This document shows positions 1-9,749 of a stretch of 64,000 bases of DNA, piece by piece; position 1 is the stretch's first letter, and the number at the start of each line of letters is the position of its first letter. The notes below the pieces were generated by a model, which saw only the letters and a program-made list of their open reading frames with translations, had not been told where the DNA came from and ran no database searches. The translations under genes and the position numbers were made by a program. This DNA comes from Dictyophora rubrovolvata (Eukaryota; Basidiomycota; Agaricomycetes; Phallales; Phallaceae). The stretch spans positions 1,426,001 to 1,490,000 of the forward strand of contig CP114118.1 of assembly GCA_029959195.1 (NCBI GenBank), read 5' to 3'.

Positions 1-622
1 TGTATCCTCCATCGTTTTCTCCTTTTTCTTTTGTTTCTTTGTTCTCTTTTTGTTTCCTTTTGTTATCATGGCAAATGATGGGTGATCATTCTGCTTTCCT
101 TTATGTTTCCAAATGGTATATATACTGCGTGTAAATAATTGTAACAGCAGCAATCTACCGGAACGGTTGTCTCAAGTTTAGTTCAGTTTAAGTCAAGTTC
201 AAGTCAAGTTTCGTCTCTAGTCTATTTCTACGCTCACGTCTATTTCTTTGGATTACTCTGAGTGAGGCCTCGGAGTATAAACTCAACGATTCGTATTGTC
301 GTTGAAGCCTTACTAACTTTAAACAGATTATCATCGCTGTATTATCAACGGCGTATTGACTCACCATTTTATCGCAACTCACATTTATCGTCCCCCTCAC
401 ACACACACGATCTTAGGATCATCATTTTTTTTGTTGTTGTTGGTTTTATATCGACGCACACACACTCACTAAATATCATATTATTCCCCCACCCTCCTCC
501 TTACGAAATTAGCACCAGGACCCACTCCACGGAGACTAGACGGCCTCAAACAAAATATCTTCGTAGTTTTTCCGATTGTATAGATAGCTACGACATTTAG
601 CTATTATCTTCGGATCGTTACA
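1..622 (-). repeat. LTR-like end of an old LTR retroelement
   Basis: Read on the minus strand this segment begins TGTAACGATCC at 622 and runs leftward to or past the window edge. Its first ~385 bp are closely related to an inverted copy at 8649-9053 that begins TGCAACAATCC. A TATA-rich stretch lies near 110-125. The TG start, the copy elsewhere in the island and its abutment on a retropepsin-like frame support an LTR. The short open frames at 188-406 and 262-600 lie inside the repeat and are not genes. The outer end cannot be placed because the window starts here. Confidence 0.6.
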
Positions 623-1307
623 CCGGGATGTCGTCTGATGGGCAATCTGATTCAATGATGACCAGGTTGCTGTGGCTAGGGTTCCCAAGGTGTGGTCTGG
701 TTGGGATGCGAATTGTTTTCTTGGTTTGTGGGTCCTTCATAACAAGGGTTTCACCCACGTCTGCTGTGTCGATCTGTCCTACCGACTGGAAGGGACGTCC
801 GAGGAGGAGCTTGTACAGTGCATTGTTGATAATGAAAGCTTGCACAAACAACGAGATTCCTCCAACTGTCAGTTCTAAATTCTCAATAATACCATATGTT
901 TCTTTCTCTCCTCCGTTAGCATCCTGCATTGTTAACTTTACATCAGTAGAATGCATGAGTCCGAGTTCCTTCATTGCTTCAGTGCTGATGCAGACAAGTG
1001 ATGCACCTGGGTCATAAATGCCAGTCACATGGTGTCGTCCCTGAATATACAAATTGAATTCTCGTACTGGCAGCATGTGAGGTGCAATTACAGCTGCATT
1101 CACAGTTGCTGTCTTTGGGATTACTGGTGTTGCAATCATGCTCAATGTGGTAGGTACCTGTGTGACTTTGATATCTTCTGTTACGTACGGCGGTCCGGGA
1201 CTATCCCGGATATCTCCGAGAAAGTCTGGACTGCTAGGGACGGATGGAAGATGGAGTACAGAAGTATGGGATGAGGGACTCGGCTTCAGCTTATAAGCTG
1301 CGCCCAC
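618..1307 (-). pseudogene. Retropepsin-like part of an LTR-element fossil
   Basis: The frame encodes a single-domain aspartic protease of the retroviral type. The catalytic DxGA loop is seen as YDPGASLVCIS, followed by a beta-rich segment and a LLGRPF motif typical of the C-terminal half of retropepsins in Ty3/Gypsy-type polyproteins. It lies downstream (in minus-strand sense) of the gag-like part at 2403-4214 and runs directly into the LTR-like end at 622. No reverse transcriptase, RNase H or integrase is seen between protease and LTR. It is treated as part of a broken, old element. Confidence 0.7.
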
Positions 1308-1518
1308 TCGCCCAGCTTTATATATCCCTCAATTTCGGAGTGGCAGGGACTTAGAGAGTACAAGATGAGACTAATAAAGCTGATATTCAGACTAGGGATC
1401 CACAGCTGGAAACTGGGGGTTTAAATACAAGAGGTGTCAAGACCCAGATCTGCCGATAAACCCACTGACCGATATTACTCCGAATTATGACTCCGAAGAT
1501 TATGAAACTTACGTCACA

Positions 1519-1925
1519 TCTGTTATGATTATGTTTTCTCCGAAGTAATCTGTTAAACCCGAATTACCCGAATTAGAATACAATAACTGATTGTATTCCA
1601 AATCTGCTCATTCCCATTTTAGTCTTATTGTTTTATTGTAATCTGAATTGTGTTTTATTGTTAAACCGCTTTTATCAGTGCTGACAAACTAGTACATTCC
1701 CATAGTATAAATAACCCTGAATCATGTATCTAGTTCCTCAGTTCTGAAATCAAACTAGTCATCTGACTCGTGACTATTCTTGTTTGATACTACTGTCTCT
1801 AAAATCTGACTGCTAAATCCAGACTCACTCTGAACTCTGTCCGAACCTCTGACCAATATATCTGCTATCCGTGGAGTGTTGCGAAGCAAGTCGCTGAGCA
1901 CGTACAAGTAAGTGGTGCAACACAT
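1519..1925 (+). repeat. Possible solo LTR with a TATA box
   Basis: This AT-rich stretch starts TGTTATGATT, contains a TATA box (agtataaataacc near 1708) about two thirds of the way along and ends near gtggtgcaaca. That layout is LTR-like. It sits between the protease-like and gag-like parts of the flanking fossil and would be a later insertion. No matching target duplication was found, so the boundaries are tentative and it may be ordinary internal sequence. Positions 1308-1518 and 1926-2402 hold nothing else recognisable. Confidence 0.3.
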
Positions 1926-2402
1926 AAGTTGAAGCCTGCTCAGTACACCGATTGTCTGTGACATCGGTTCCATGAGTCTGCCCGAATTAACCGAAGTCCA
2001 GTATCTTCAGTAACTTCAGGAACTTAACAAGAGGGAACGGAACTATGGGAATGGGGATAAGAATAAATAAGGAAAGGTAGCATATGGTTGTACACAGCTA
2101 GGGGTGATGATTATAAAATCTTCGTTCCTTATTACTAAGAGTCAGGAGCCGGTTTCCCCATAAGGAAGGTGACGGACTTGAAGTCCAGACAGAGTACTGA
2201 CAAGTACAGGATGGGATTGCTACAGAGATGCGGGGTGAGTATGGAAATAAGCGGAATGGGATCGGACTTCCAAATAAGGAAGGTGTGGCACACGGAGCGT
2301 GACATCTTCATATATCTCCTTTCTCACGTCCATTGCTACTGACAGGAGATCCTTAACTTGGACTTGGACCCACGTTTCTCGTACCTGGTTCGTGACTCGT
2401 GT

Positions 2403-4214
2403 TCATGCAGTGGGGTTGTCTGATTTCGATATGTACTGGTACTGAGGGGTCTTCTTGTCGGCAGTAGGTGTTGCTTTGACCACAAATGCTTCGCTGGTGG
2501 TCTCTGGTGCTTCCTCGACAATGCTTGCTGACACTGTAGTCTGCAGGCCTTGTGTCATAAAGTAATTGGCTGGTGCAATCGTGGCACCCGTTGGTGCATA
2601 GTACTCATCCACACTTGCTTTCAGACCATCGGGGTGCCCTGGGATTCTTTCTCCATTTGTGAATCGCCAGAAGCCGTCTCTGTGAATTATCTTTCCCGCA
2701 TGCTCATACTCGCGGATAGATAGGCACATTCGCATAATGTGGGACTTATCTTTACAGAAGTTACAGATCCGGTCTCCTGTTCCTGGCCTACACAATACAG
2801 CTGCTAATGACGCATTCATAGCTTGAATTTTGGTGAACATAGTCACATATTCCAGCTCGTAGACTTTGAGCCGCCCAAGCCAGTCCATGAGCTCTTGAAC
2901 GTTTTCAGACGAAGTTGGTGTTTGGGGGGAGGGGAGTTGAGCTGTGGTGGAAGTTATCTTGTTTGACTGATTGGCCTTGGACTGCTTTTGTGCGTTGGGG
3001 ACATCAGTCGGTAAGTTCTTGTGCCAGACATCTGCAGCAAATACTTTTGATCCGACACTGATGACATCACTAATAGGGTGGAACTGATCATGCGGGTGAT
3101 CTGGGAAGCATATGCTTAAGGCTGGAAGTAGCTGGTTCCTTGTCTGCTCATGGAGTCCACACCAAAAATATGAATCACTGTCTTTCTCCGACATGACTTT
3201 GTTCCTGACTAGGACACGCGCGATTCCCTGGAATTTTCAACAATATTCCCGCAATTGTTGTGCTGTTTTGATTGGGGTTAGAATGGTCGTTCCTATTAGC
3301 ATCAGCAACTTATGCTTAGTTTGTTTCTTATCTTCAAATGCTTCCTTATACTCCTCTCTGATTGAGTTCTCAAAGACTTCCCAGTCTTTCATGCTATAGC
3401 CATCTAAGACTCGGAAAAAGTCTTTCTGTTCCTTGGCCAAATACCGGAAGAGAAATGAGACGCATTCCACAGAAGGAAGCTGTGCCATGTTAGTGCAGTG
3501 AATAAAATACTCAAGGAATTCCGAGATTTCCTCCTCATTGCCATTAAAAGTTTTAGGTGCGGATGCTGAACCTGGTAGCAGCATGAGTGTTGCTAATTGT
3601 GGATTAGGGGTTGTTGAAGTCATGACGTTCTTGGCGTGAGAGGGGAGTTTCGTTGGCAGAACGATTGTGCTGTGTGAGAGGTTGATTTCGGGAAATGAAA
3701 GGTTCGGGCTGTGTGGGTGCGTAGGGGGTAGTGATAGTCCTAATAACTCTGGTGTAACAGACAAAGAACCGTCCTTGGCGTCATCTTCTGACTCGGTCCA
3801 GGTGGTTGCCTGAAGTTTGCTGCTAGTTGATTTGTCAGAGGACTCGGGAAGCTTAGGTAGAGGAGAATCACAGGTGGTCTCTATGGTAAGGGATCTGTCT
3901 TGATTCTGAGGTGTTGCTGGGGAGGATGTACCTGGAGTCTGGATGTTTCTTGAGGCTGTCCATGAAGGTGGTGGATATGTGATTTGGGGCTGAGATATTT
4001 CTGGAATGAATGCTCCTGGAACTGTCTGGGGAGATGATGGGTATGTTGGTGCTTGATTTCGGATTCGTTCGGATCTTCTAAGTTTGGTGTCTGATAGAGG
4101 GGCCTTCGTTGACTTGCTTGGCTGTGCCGGCGCTCTATTGTGTGAGTCCGACGTTTTGACGATGAAGGGTGGTCGGGAAATAATGGGGAAGGGAAATGCA
4201 CCTGTTAAGTGCAT
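2403..4214 (-). pseudogene. Gag-like part of an LTR-element fossil
   Basis: Two adjoining frames on the minus strand encode a Pro/Ser/Thr-rich N-terminal region, a helical gag-type domain (FNGNEEEISEFLEYF, then FLFRYL and DFFRVLDGY) and a CCHC zinc knuckle (CNFCKDKSHIMRMC, spacing C-x2-C-x4-H-x4-C), as in the capsid-nucleocapsid part of Ty3/Gypsy-like elements. The retropepsin-like part follows at 618-1307. A minus-strand TATA box lies about 100 bp upstream of the first Met. The element is broken by a few changes and is read as a fossil. Confidence 0.7.
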
Positions 4215-4310
4215 GGACTAAAAACACAAGAGAGGTAGTGGGTAAGAAACAAAGGTAGATGAAGAGATGACAATCTCAAAGGTTGAGTGTCGACAAAGCG
4301 TGGGGCTCCA

Positions 4311-4318
4311 CTTATATA
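4311..4318 (-). promoter_or_regulatory. TATA box upstream of the gag-like frame
   Basis: On the minus strand TATATAAG lies about 100 bp upstream of the first Met of the gag-like frame (4214), the spacing expected for a fungal TATA promoter or the promoter in an LTR of this fossil. No copy of the 1-622 LTR was seen here, so the upstream LTR is either missing or too diverged to recognise. Confidence 0.4.
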
Positions 4319-4543
4319 GATACTAAGTCATCGCTATCTGACATCGACCTAATATACTGCAATGATCTCTAAGATGGAAAGATGATTTAATTCAAATGAA
4401 AAATGAGGATTAAATACAAAAGGTCTGAGGACCACAATGTAAGCTAAGGACATAATGGAAGAACTAAAAATGAGGACAAGAAAGGAGTGTTCATACGGAC
4501 AAATGAACGATGAGGACAAAGAACCTAAATATACTCTAAACGG

Positions 4544-7500
4544 GTGCTAGGGACCTCATGTAGGGAGCTGCACTCCCTTACAGAGTATTGTGCAGAACAT
4601 GCAACCAAGTTATCACTGATCAAATACCTGGCTTATTACTTTCATGAGCGAGAAGATCAAACTCGAAAACTCTTTCTTTTGGGTAAATTGTTTATGCAGT
4701 TTATTGTGGATGGATGGACTGCTGCGGAGGAACAGTACCTTGATTACAATAGGAGAAAACAAAAAAAACTTCGGGCAGATCTTTATAAAGTGGTAGAGGA
4801 GACTTTCTTTGCTGATGATAGGATTCTATCTGCTGCTGATCTTGATCGAAAATTTGTCCTTCCTGCAATATTTACGGATGGTTCACACTATATGCGTTTC
4901 AAACTTTAAAATTCATTTGCAATTGTCAGATCAAAAGGACCGGGCGATATTTTTCTTACAATGACAGTGAACGCTCAATGGCCTGAGATTGTAAATAATT
5001 TACAACCAGGCCAGACTTATGCTGATAGATCTGACTTGGTCAATCATGTCTTATTGATGAAGATGAAGGCACTTCTCTATCTTATTACAGAGAAGCATAT
5101 CCTTGGCAGAGTCGGTGCTTATGTTTATGTCATTGAATTTCAAAAACGCAGTCTTCCTCACATGCATTTGATGTTATAGTTGGACAGAGATTATAAATTC
5201 CACACTTCAAAAGATGTCAATTCTCTTATTTCTGCTCAGTTACCTGATCTCCAAACTTATCCCAGACTTCATGCTTTGGTTACCAAGTATATGATGCATG
5301 GCCCTTGCGGTGATGCAAATCCCAATGCTCCTTGCATAGTTAATGGAAGGTGTAGCAAATATTTCCCTAAGTCATTTTGTGATACTACCAGTATTAATGA
5401 AGAAGGATATCCTCAATATGCACGTCCTGATAACGGTCGTACTCATTAATATGGAAATCATACACTTCATAATGGCTATGTCGTCCCCTTTTGTTGGCTT
5501 CTTTTGCTCCTTTTTGAATGTCATATCAATGTTGAGTTGACATTCAATATCAAATCCATCAAGTATATGCATAAATATATTTACAAGGGCCATGATCGTA
5601 CTACCATGGAATTTGGATGCTCCATAGATGAGATCAAACAGTATTTGTATGTGCACTATGTTAGCACTCATGAGGCCTTCTGGTATATTATGGAGTTTGA
5701 TCTTCATAGAATGGTTCCCAGTGTTGTTCCTTTACCTATTCATTTATATCAAGAACAGACTGTGACATTCAATAAGGATGATAATATTATAGATATTATG
5801 GACCGAGCCATTCCTGAAAGCATGCTTACTGCTTACTTCAAACTCAATCGACTTGATGAACATGCATGTCAGTTTCTCTATATTGAGATCTCTGAGAAAT
5901 ATACTTGGAGAATAGACTTTAAGAAATGGACATTCAGACAGAGGGGTAAAACTATTGGACATATTCATTGGGTCAGTCCTATGATAGAAGAGAGATATTA
6001 TCTTCGACTTCTTCTTACAGCAGTTCGTGATGCGACTTCTTTTGAATCAATTCACACTTTTGATGGCACCCTTCATCCTACTTTCCAAGCTGCCTGTCTT
6101 GCACATGGTCTGATTCAAGATGATGCTGAGTAGCATGTATGTCTTCGGGAAGCTTCAGCTATTTGAACTGGTATAGAACTACGCTACCTCTTTGCAACTA
6201 TTTTACTCTTCTGTCAACCCAGTAGACCTCATGATTTATGGAATAACTTCAAGCAGTTTATTTGTGATGATCTTCAGTACATGTTAATTCAACACTATGA
6301 TACTCCCAATCCTACTGAAGATCAGATCTATGACTTGGGTCTTTACAAGCTCAATCAGATTCTTATGTGCTCCAACTGACATTTGAATAATTTTCCAGAA
6401 ATACCACTTCCTGTCTCAGATTGGGATCCTATTCTCCATCCAAATCGCTATATTGCTGAACAGATGTATGATCCACAGGAGCAGAATATTATTCTTGAGC
6501 GGAACCATCCTCTTCTCAATCTAGAGCAGAACACTGTCTTTGAAGCAATTCAAACATCTGCTATTGAGGGACAGGGCAAATTATTCTTTCTCAATGGTCC
6601 TGGAGGTATTGGAAAATCTTTTGTTTGGAATACTCTTGCAGCTGCTTTACATGCCAGAGATCTTATTGTCTTATATGTTGCATCTTCAGATATCGCATCT
6701 CTCATACTTGCTGGTGGTCGAACTTCTCATAATATGTTTGGCATTCCCATTGAAATCACTGATACATCTGTCTGTTCTTTGAGAAAGACAGATGATAAAA
6801 CCAAGATGATAGCTAGAGCCAATCTTATTATCTGGGATGAAGTTCCTATGCAACATCGTCATATTGTTAAATGTGTCGATCAATCTTTACATAACTTCTG
6901 CAATCAGCCAGATAAACCTTTTGAAGGAATCACAGTTACATGGGGAGGTGACTTTCAGCAGACTCTTCCAGTTGTTGAGAAAGGCTCTAAAAACTCTATT
7001 ATTGAGGCCTATATTCAACAATCTCCACTTTGGCAACATACCACTATTTTGCATCTTAGGCATAATATGCGTATTGAGGCTCATGATTCACACTCTGCAC
7101 AATTTGCTTAATGGCTCCTTGATATTGGCCAGGCCAGAGATTTACCTCCTGATGGAATGCTCACTGTCCCTGCACATATACATACTGGCTTTGAAATTCA
7201 GAACTTGATTTCAGAGATCTACCTAGACTTCAATAATAGACCAGATCAATTTTATCTGGAGCATGCAATCCTCTGTCCTAGAAACTCTGAAGTGGATGAA
7301 ATTAATGATCTCACTGTTCAACAATATCCAGGTGATGCTCAGATCTATAACAGTGCTGATAGTGTACGTGATGACTCTGGAAATCAAGATGAAGATATCC
7401 CATATCCCACTGACTATCTCACTTCAATTTCTCTTGGTGGTTTACTCTCAGGCAAGCTTGAAGTGAAGACTGGAGTCCCTCTGATACTTTTGAGGAATCT

Positions 7501-7885
7501 AGATCCTGGCCAGGGATTGTGTAATGGAACCAGATTGCGCTTAATTGAGATGGGTCACAAGGTTTTGCATGTCAAGATTATTACTGGACCAGGAGCAGGA
7601 AATTATGTACTAATACCATGGATTACTCTCACTTCAGGCACTCAATTACCTTTTGTCCTTTGTCGACATCAATTTCCAGTTTGATTAGCCTTTGCCATGA
7701 CTATCAATAAATCTCAAGGACAATCTCTTGGAACAGTTGGAGTTGATTTAAGATATGCAGTATTTTCACATGGACAATTATATGTTGGTTTCTCAAGAGG
7801 TACAAATTGGGGAAGGGTCAAGGTTTTATTAGATAGAGACAATGAGAAAACAGCCAATGTTGTATATAAAGAAGTTTTATTATAA
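4544..7885 (+). pseudogene. Helitron RepHel protein, HUH Rep plus PIF1-type helicase, with in-frame stops
   Basis: One single frame can be followed for 3.3 kb with no net frameshift but about eight internal stop codons (near 4907, 5177, 5447, 6131, 6164, 6377, 7109 and 7682). The Rep part shows the HUH motif (LPHMHL) and the YMHKYIYKGHD two-tyrosine region. The helicase part shows Walker A (GPGGIGKSFVW), Walker B (IIWDEVPM), [28 protein letters not shown] and LYVGFSRGT, all typical of PIF1-like Helitron helicases. Family alignment suggests the stops at 4907 and 7109 replace Gln, 6131 Trp and 7682 Arg, each one C-to-T or G-to-A step. The N-terminal Helitron_like_N region is incomplete. Confidence 0.9.
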
Positions 7886-7894
7886 TTTATATAC

Positions 7895-7946
7895 TTGGAT
7901 TAAGCCTTGAACACGCGCGCAGCTTGCCGTGCATTGGACACCCTAG
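7895..7946 (+). other. Helitron 3' terminus (hairpin + CTAG)
   Basis: The segment gattaagccttg…cttgccgtgc…CTAG shares about 36 bp with 14552-14587. The stem is imperfect here (one mismatch and one G-U-type pair) but perfect in the second copy. Ten bases separate the stem from CTAG and the next base is T. This defines the right end of the Helitron. Confidence 0.75.
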
Positions 7947-8648
7947 TCTATACATGAAAAGAGCACGATGACTAAGTAGAAGCCTGACAAATTAATTACC
8001 TAATAATTACATAATACTTGGCAGGCACTGCAAGGCGTAGCCAAGCATTAGGGAAATGCTGAGCCGAGCTGAGCCTCCTAGCCAATTGCGAGGCACAGCT
8101 GAGTTGTTAGTAAAACCTGAGTCTGAACTGAGTCTGTTAGCCAATCACGAGACATAGCTGAGTGGCCGGTGGACCGGTGGCTGAATAAGTACAAGTTGAT
8201 ACTCCCACTCAAAGCTATTTACCAAATTTAAGGCCCTTTCCATTCTACAGTGAGCTACTATGAGCAGCCACTGAGACTAAGATAAATAAATAAGTAACAA
8301 TTAGAGAACTAGCCTTTGAGAATAACCTAAGATAAATAAGGAACAATTAGAACTAAATTGAGATCATAATTTAGAATATTATTAGGACTCTAAAAACAAT
8401 ATTAAAATATTATAGATATGTCAAAAACAAAGTTGAAAAAGATATATTTTGTGAAAATTACCAAAGTTTGATAGTGAGTGTGGCTTTGCTAAGTAATAAG
8501 TATTGTCTTTTGGTTCATAAACTGACACATAGGAGCTGATATATTAGAGGTATTATGTGCTGGAACACGCATACAAAGTCTAGCAAGGTTAGTGTGAGAG
8601 GTAACGGTAGGCTTCAACTTGCTCTTGAGTTATGCCCTCACTGTGTGC
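7947..8648. other. Spacer with degenerate short duplications
   Basis: No gene is seen. Around 8056-8170 a unit of about 60 bp is repeated twice in degenerate form, both copies holding ctagccaat/ttagccaat and agctgagt, and differing mostly by C/T and G/A. A second pair of related segments (ctaagataaataa…caattaga) lies near 8277 and 8327. It looks like decayed repeat DNA. Confidence 0.5.
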
Positions 8649-9053
8649 TGCAACAATCCGAAGATAATAGCTAAATATTGTAGCTATATATATACAATCG
8701 GAAAACTACGAAGATATTTTGTTTGAGGCTGTCTAGTCTCCATGGAACGGGTCCTGGTGCTGATTTCGTGACGAGGAAGTGGTGGGAGAATAAATGATAT
8801 AGCAAGTGTGCGAGTGTTGATAACAAACCAAACAACAACAACAAATAAAACGATCCTAAGATCTTGTGTGCGTGAGAGGGACGATAAATGTGGATTTGCA
8901 ATAAAATGGTATGACAATATGCTGATGATAAAACAGTGATAGAAATCTGTTAAAGTTAGTAAGGCTTTAACAACAATATGAATCATTGAGTTTATACTCC
9001 GAGGCCTCACTCAGAGTTAATCCAAAGGTAAAGATATGAGTGTAGAATTAGAC
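8649..9053 (+). repeat. Inverted copy of the LTR-like end at 1-622
   Basis: Beginning TGCAACAATCCGAAG at 8649, this segment matches the reverse complement of roughly 240-622. Resemblance stops at 9053, where a different LTR begins. The pair is inverted, not direct, so the two copies cannot be the two ends of one simple element. They are either separate insertions or the result of an inversion in the island. Confidence 0.7.
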
Positions 9054-9459
9054 TGTCAGGGCTACTCACTCAGACTAGAGGGAGGGGATCCTAAGCAAAA
9101 TATATTCTAGGAATAATACTAACTCACCTAGAGGGAGGGGATCCTAAGAGAACAAACTTAGGGATCCCTCCTCTAGGGCTACTAACTATATACTATGAAA
9201 AACAGCAAAGGCCACACGTGGCCTTCGGTTCATGGACTGGGCGCGGATACGCGCCGGTCCCGGACTTTTAGCCAGGGCCTAGGCCATGGCTCTGATGAGA
9301 ACGGGCACTCAGCACCCGTTGGAGGAAAAATGGGAATATGGAAGGAGAGGGAAATGCAAGAGATGGGATAGAATATGAGAAATATGGAAATAAATAAAAT
9401 AGACCAGAACCGAAGATAAATGTAGAAAAATAAGGGGACAACACTAGCGTACCCTGACA
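9054..9459 (+). repeat. 406-bp solo LTR, copy 1
   Basis: The unit starts TGTCAGGGC and ends TACCCTGACA, giving TG…CA ends with an 8-bp inverted terminal match. An inverted near-identical copy is at 11439-11845 (about 14 differences in 406 bp, nearly all transitions). Inside are two identical 21-bp G-rich motifs (9075-9095 and 9128-9148) and a diverged inverted one (9157-9175). Its flanks (tagac and gccgc) do not match, so a recombination may have exchanged one flank. The minus-strand frame at 9268-9504 is not a gene. Confidence 0.8.
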
Positions 9460-9749
9460 GCCGCTACCAGAATGCTCTTTAATTTGTAGAAAATCTGTGA
9501 CCATTGGGTAAAGTTGATATATATAATTATATGATTTTGTTTTCTATCAAACTATGTGTGAATTTATTGAGTTTTTCCTTTGGCGCAGCTTAGATTCACC
9601 TCAAGCAAATCAGGTGTTGTGAATCTTTTGCAAGAGAGACGTGGTCCCATTTGCGGCTTCTGGGTAGCATTGGAGGAAGAGTCATTCATCTCGCCCATGA
9701 CTGACAGAAGAAGTCTAATGGATAGACAAATAAAAATAAAAAGGGACTT

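Larger units (their letters stand above)
4544..7946 (+). mobile_element. Decayed autonomous Helitron (rolling-circle DNA transposon)
   Basis: The element carries a RepHel reading frame (4544-7885) followed 61 bp later by a Helitron-type 3' end: an imperfect stem around gcgcagCTTGccgtgc, ten bases, then CTAG at 7943-7946 followed by T, fitting the family rule of a subterminal hairpin, CTRR and insertion between A and T. The 5' TC end is not obvious and probably lies within 4215-4543. The Rep part seems shortened at its N-terminus. Helitrons are DNA transposons; this copy is non-functional because of in-frame stops. Confidence 0.85.

Noticed and set aside
188-600. Open frames on both strands
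   Set aside because: They lie inside an LTR-like repeat that recurs inverted at 8649-9053, and their translations are low-complexity.
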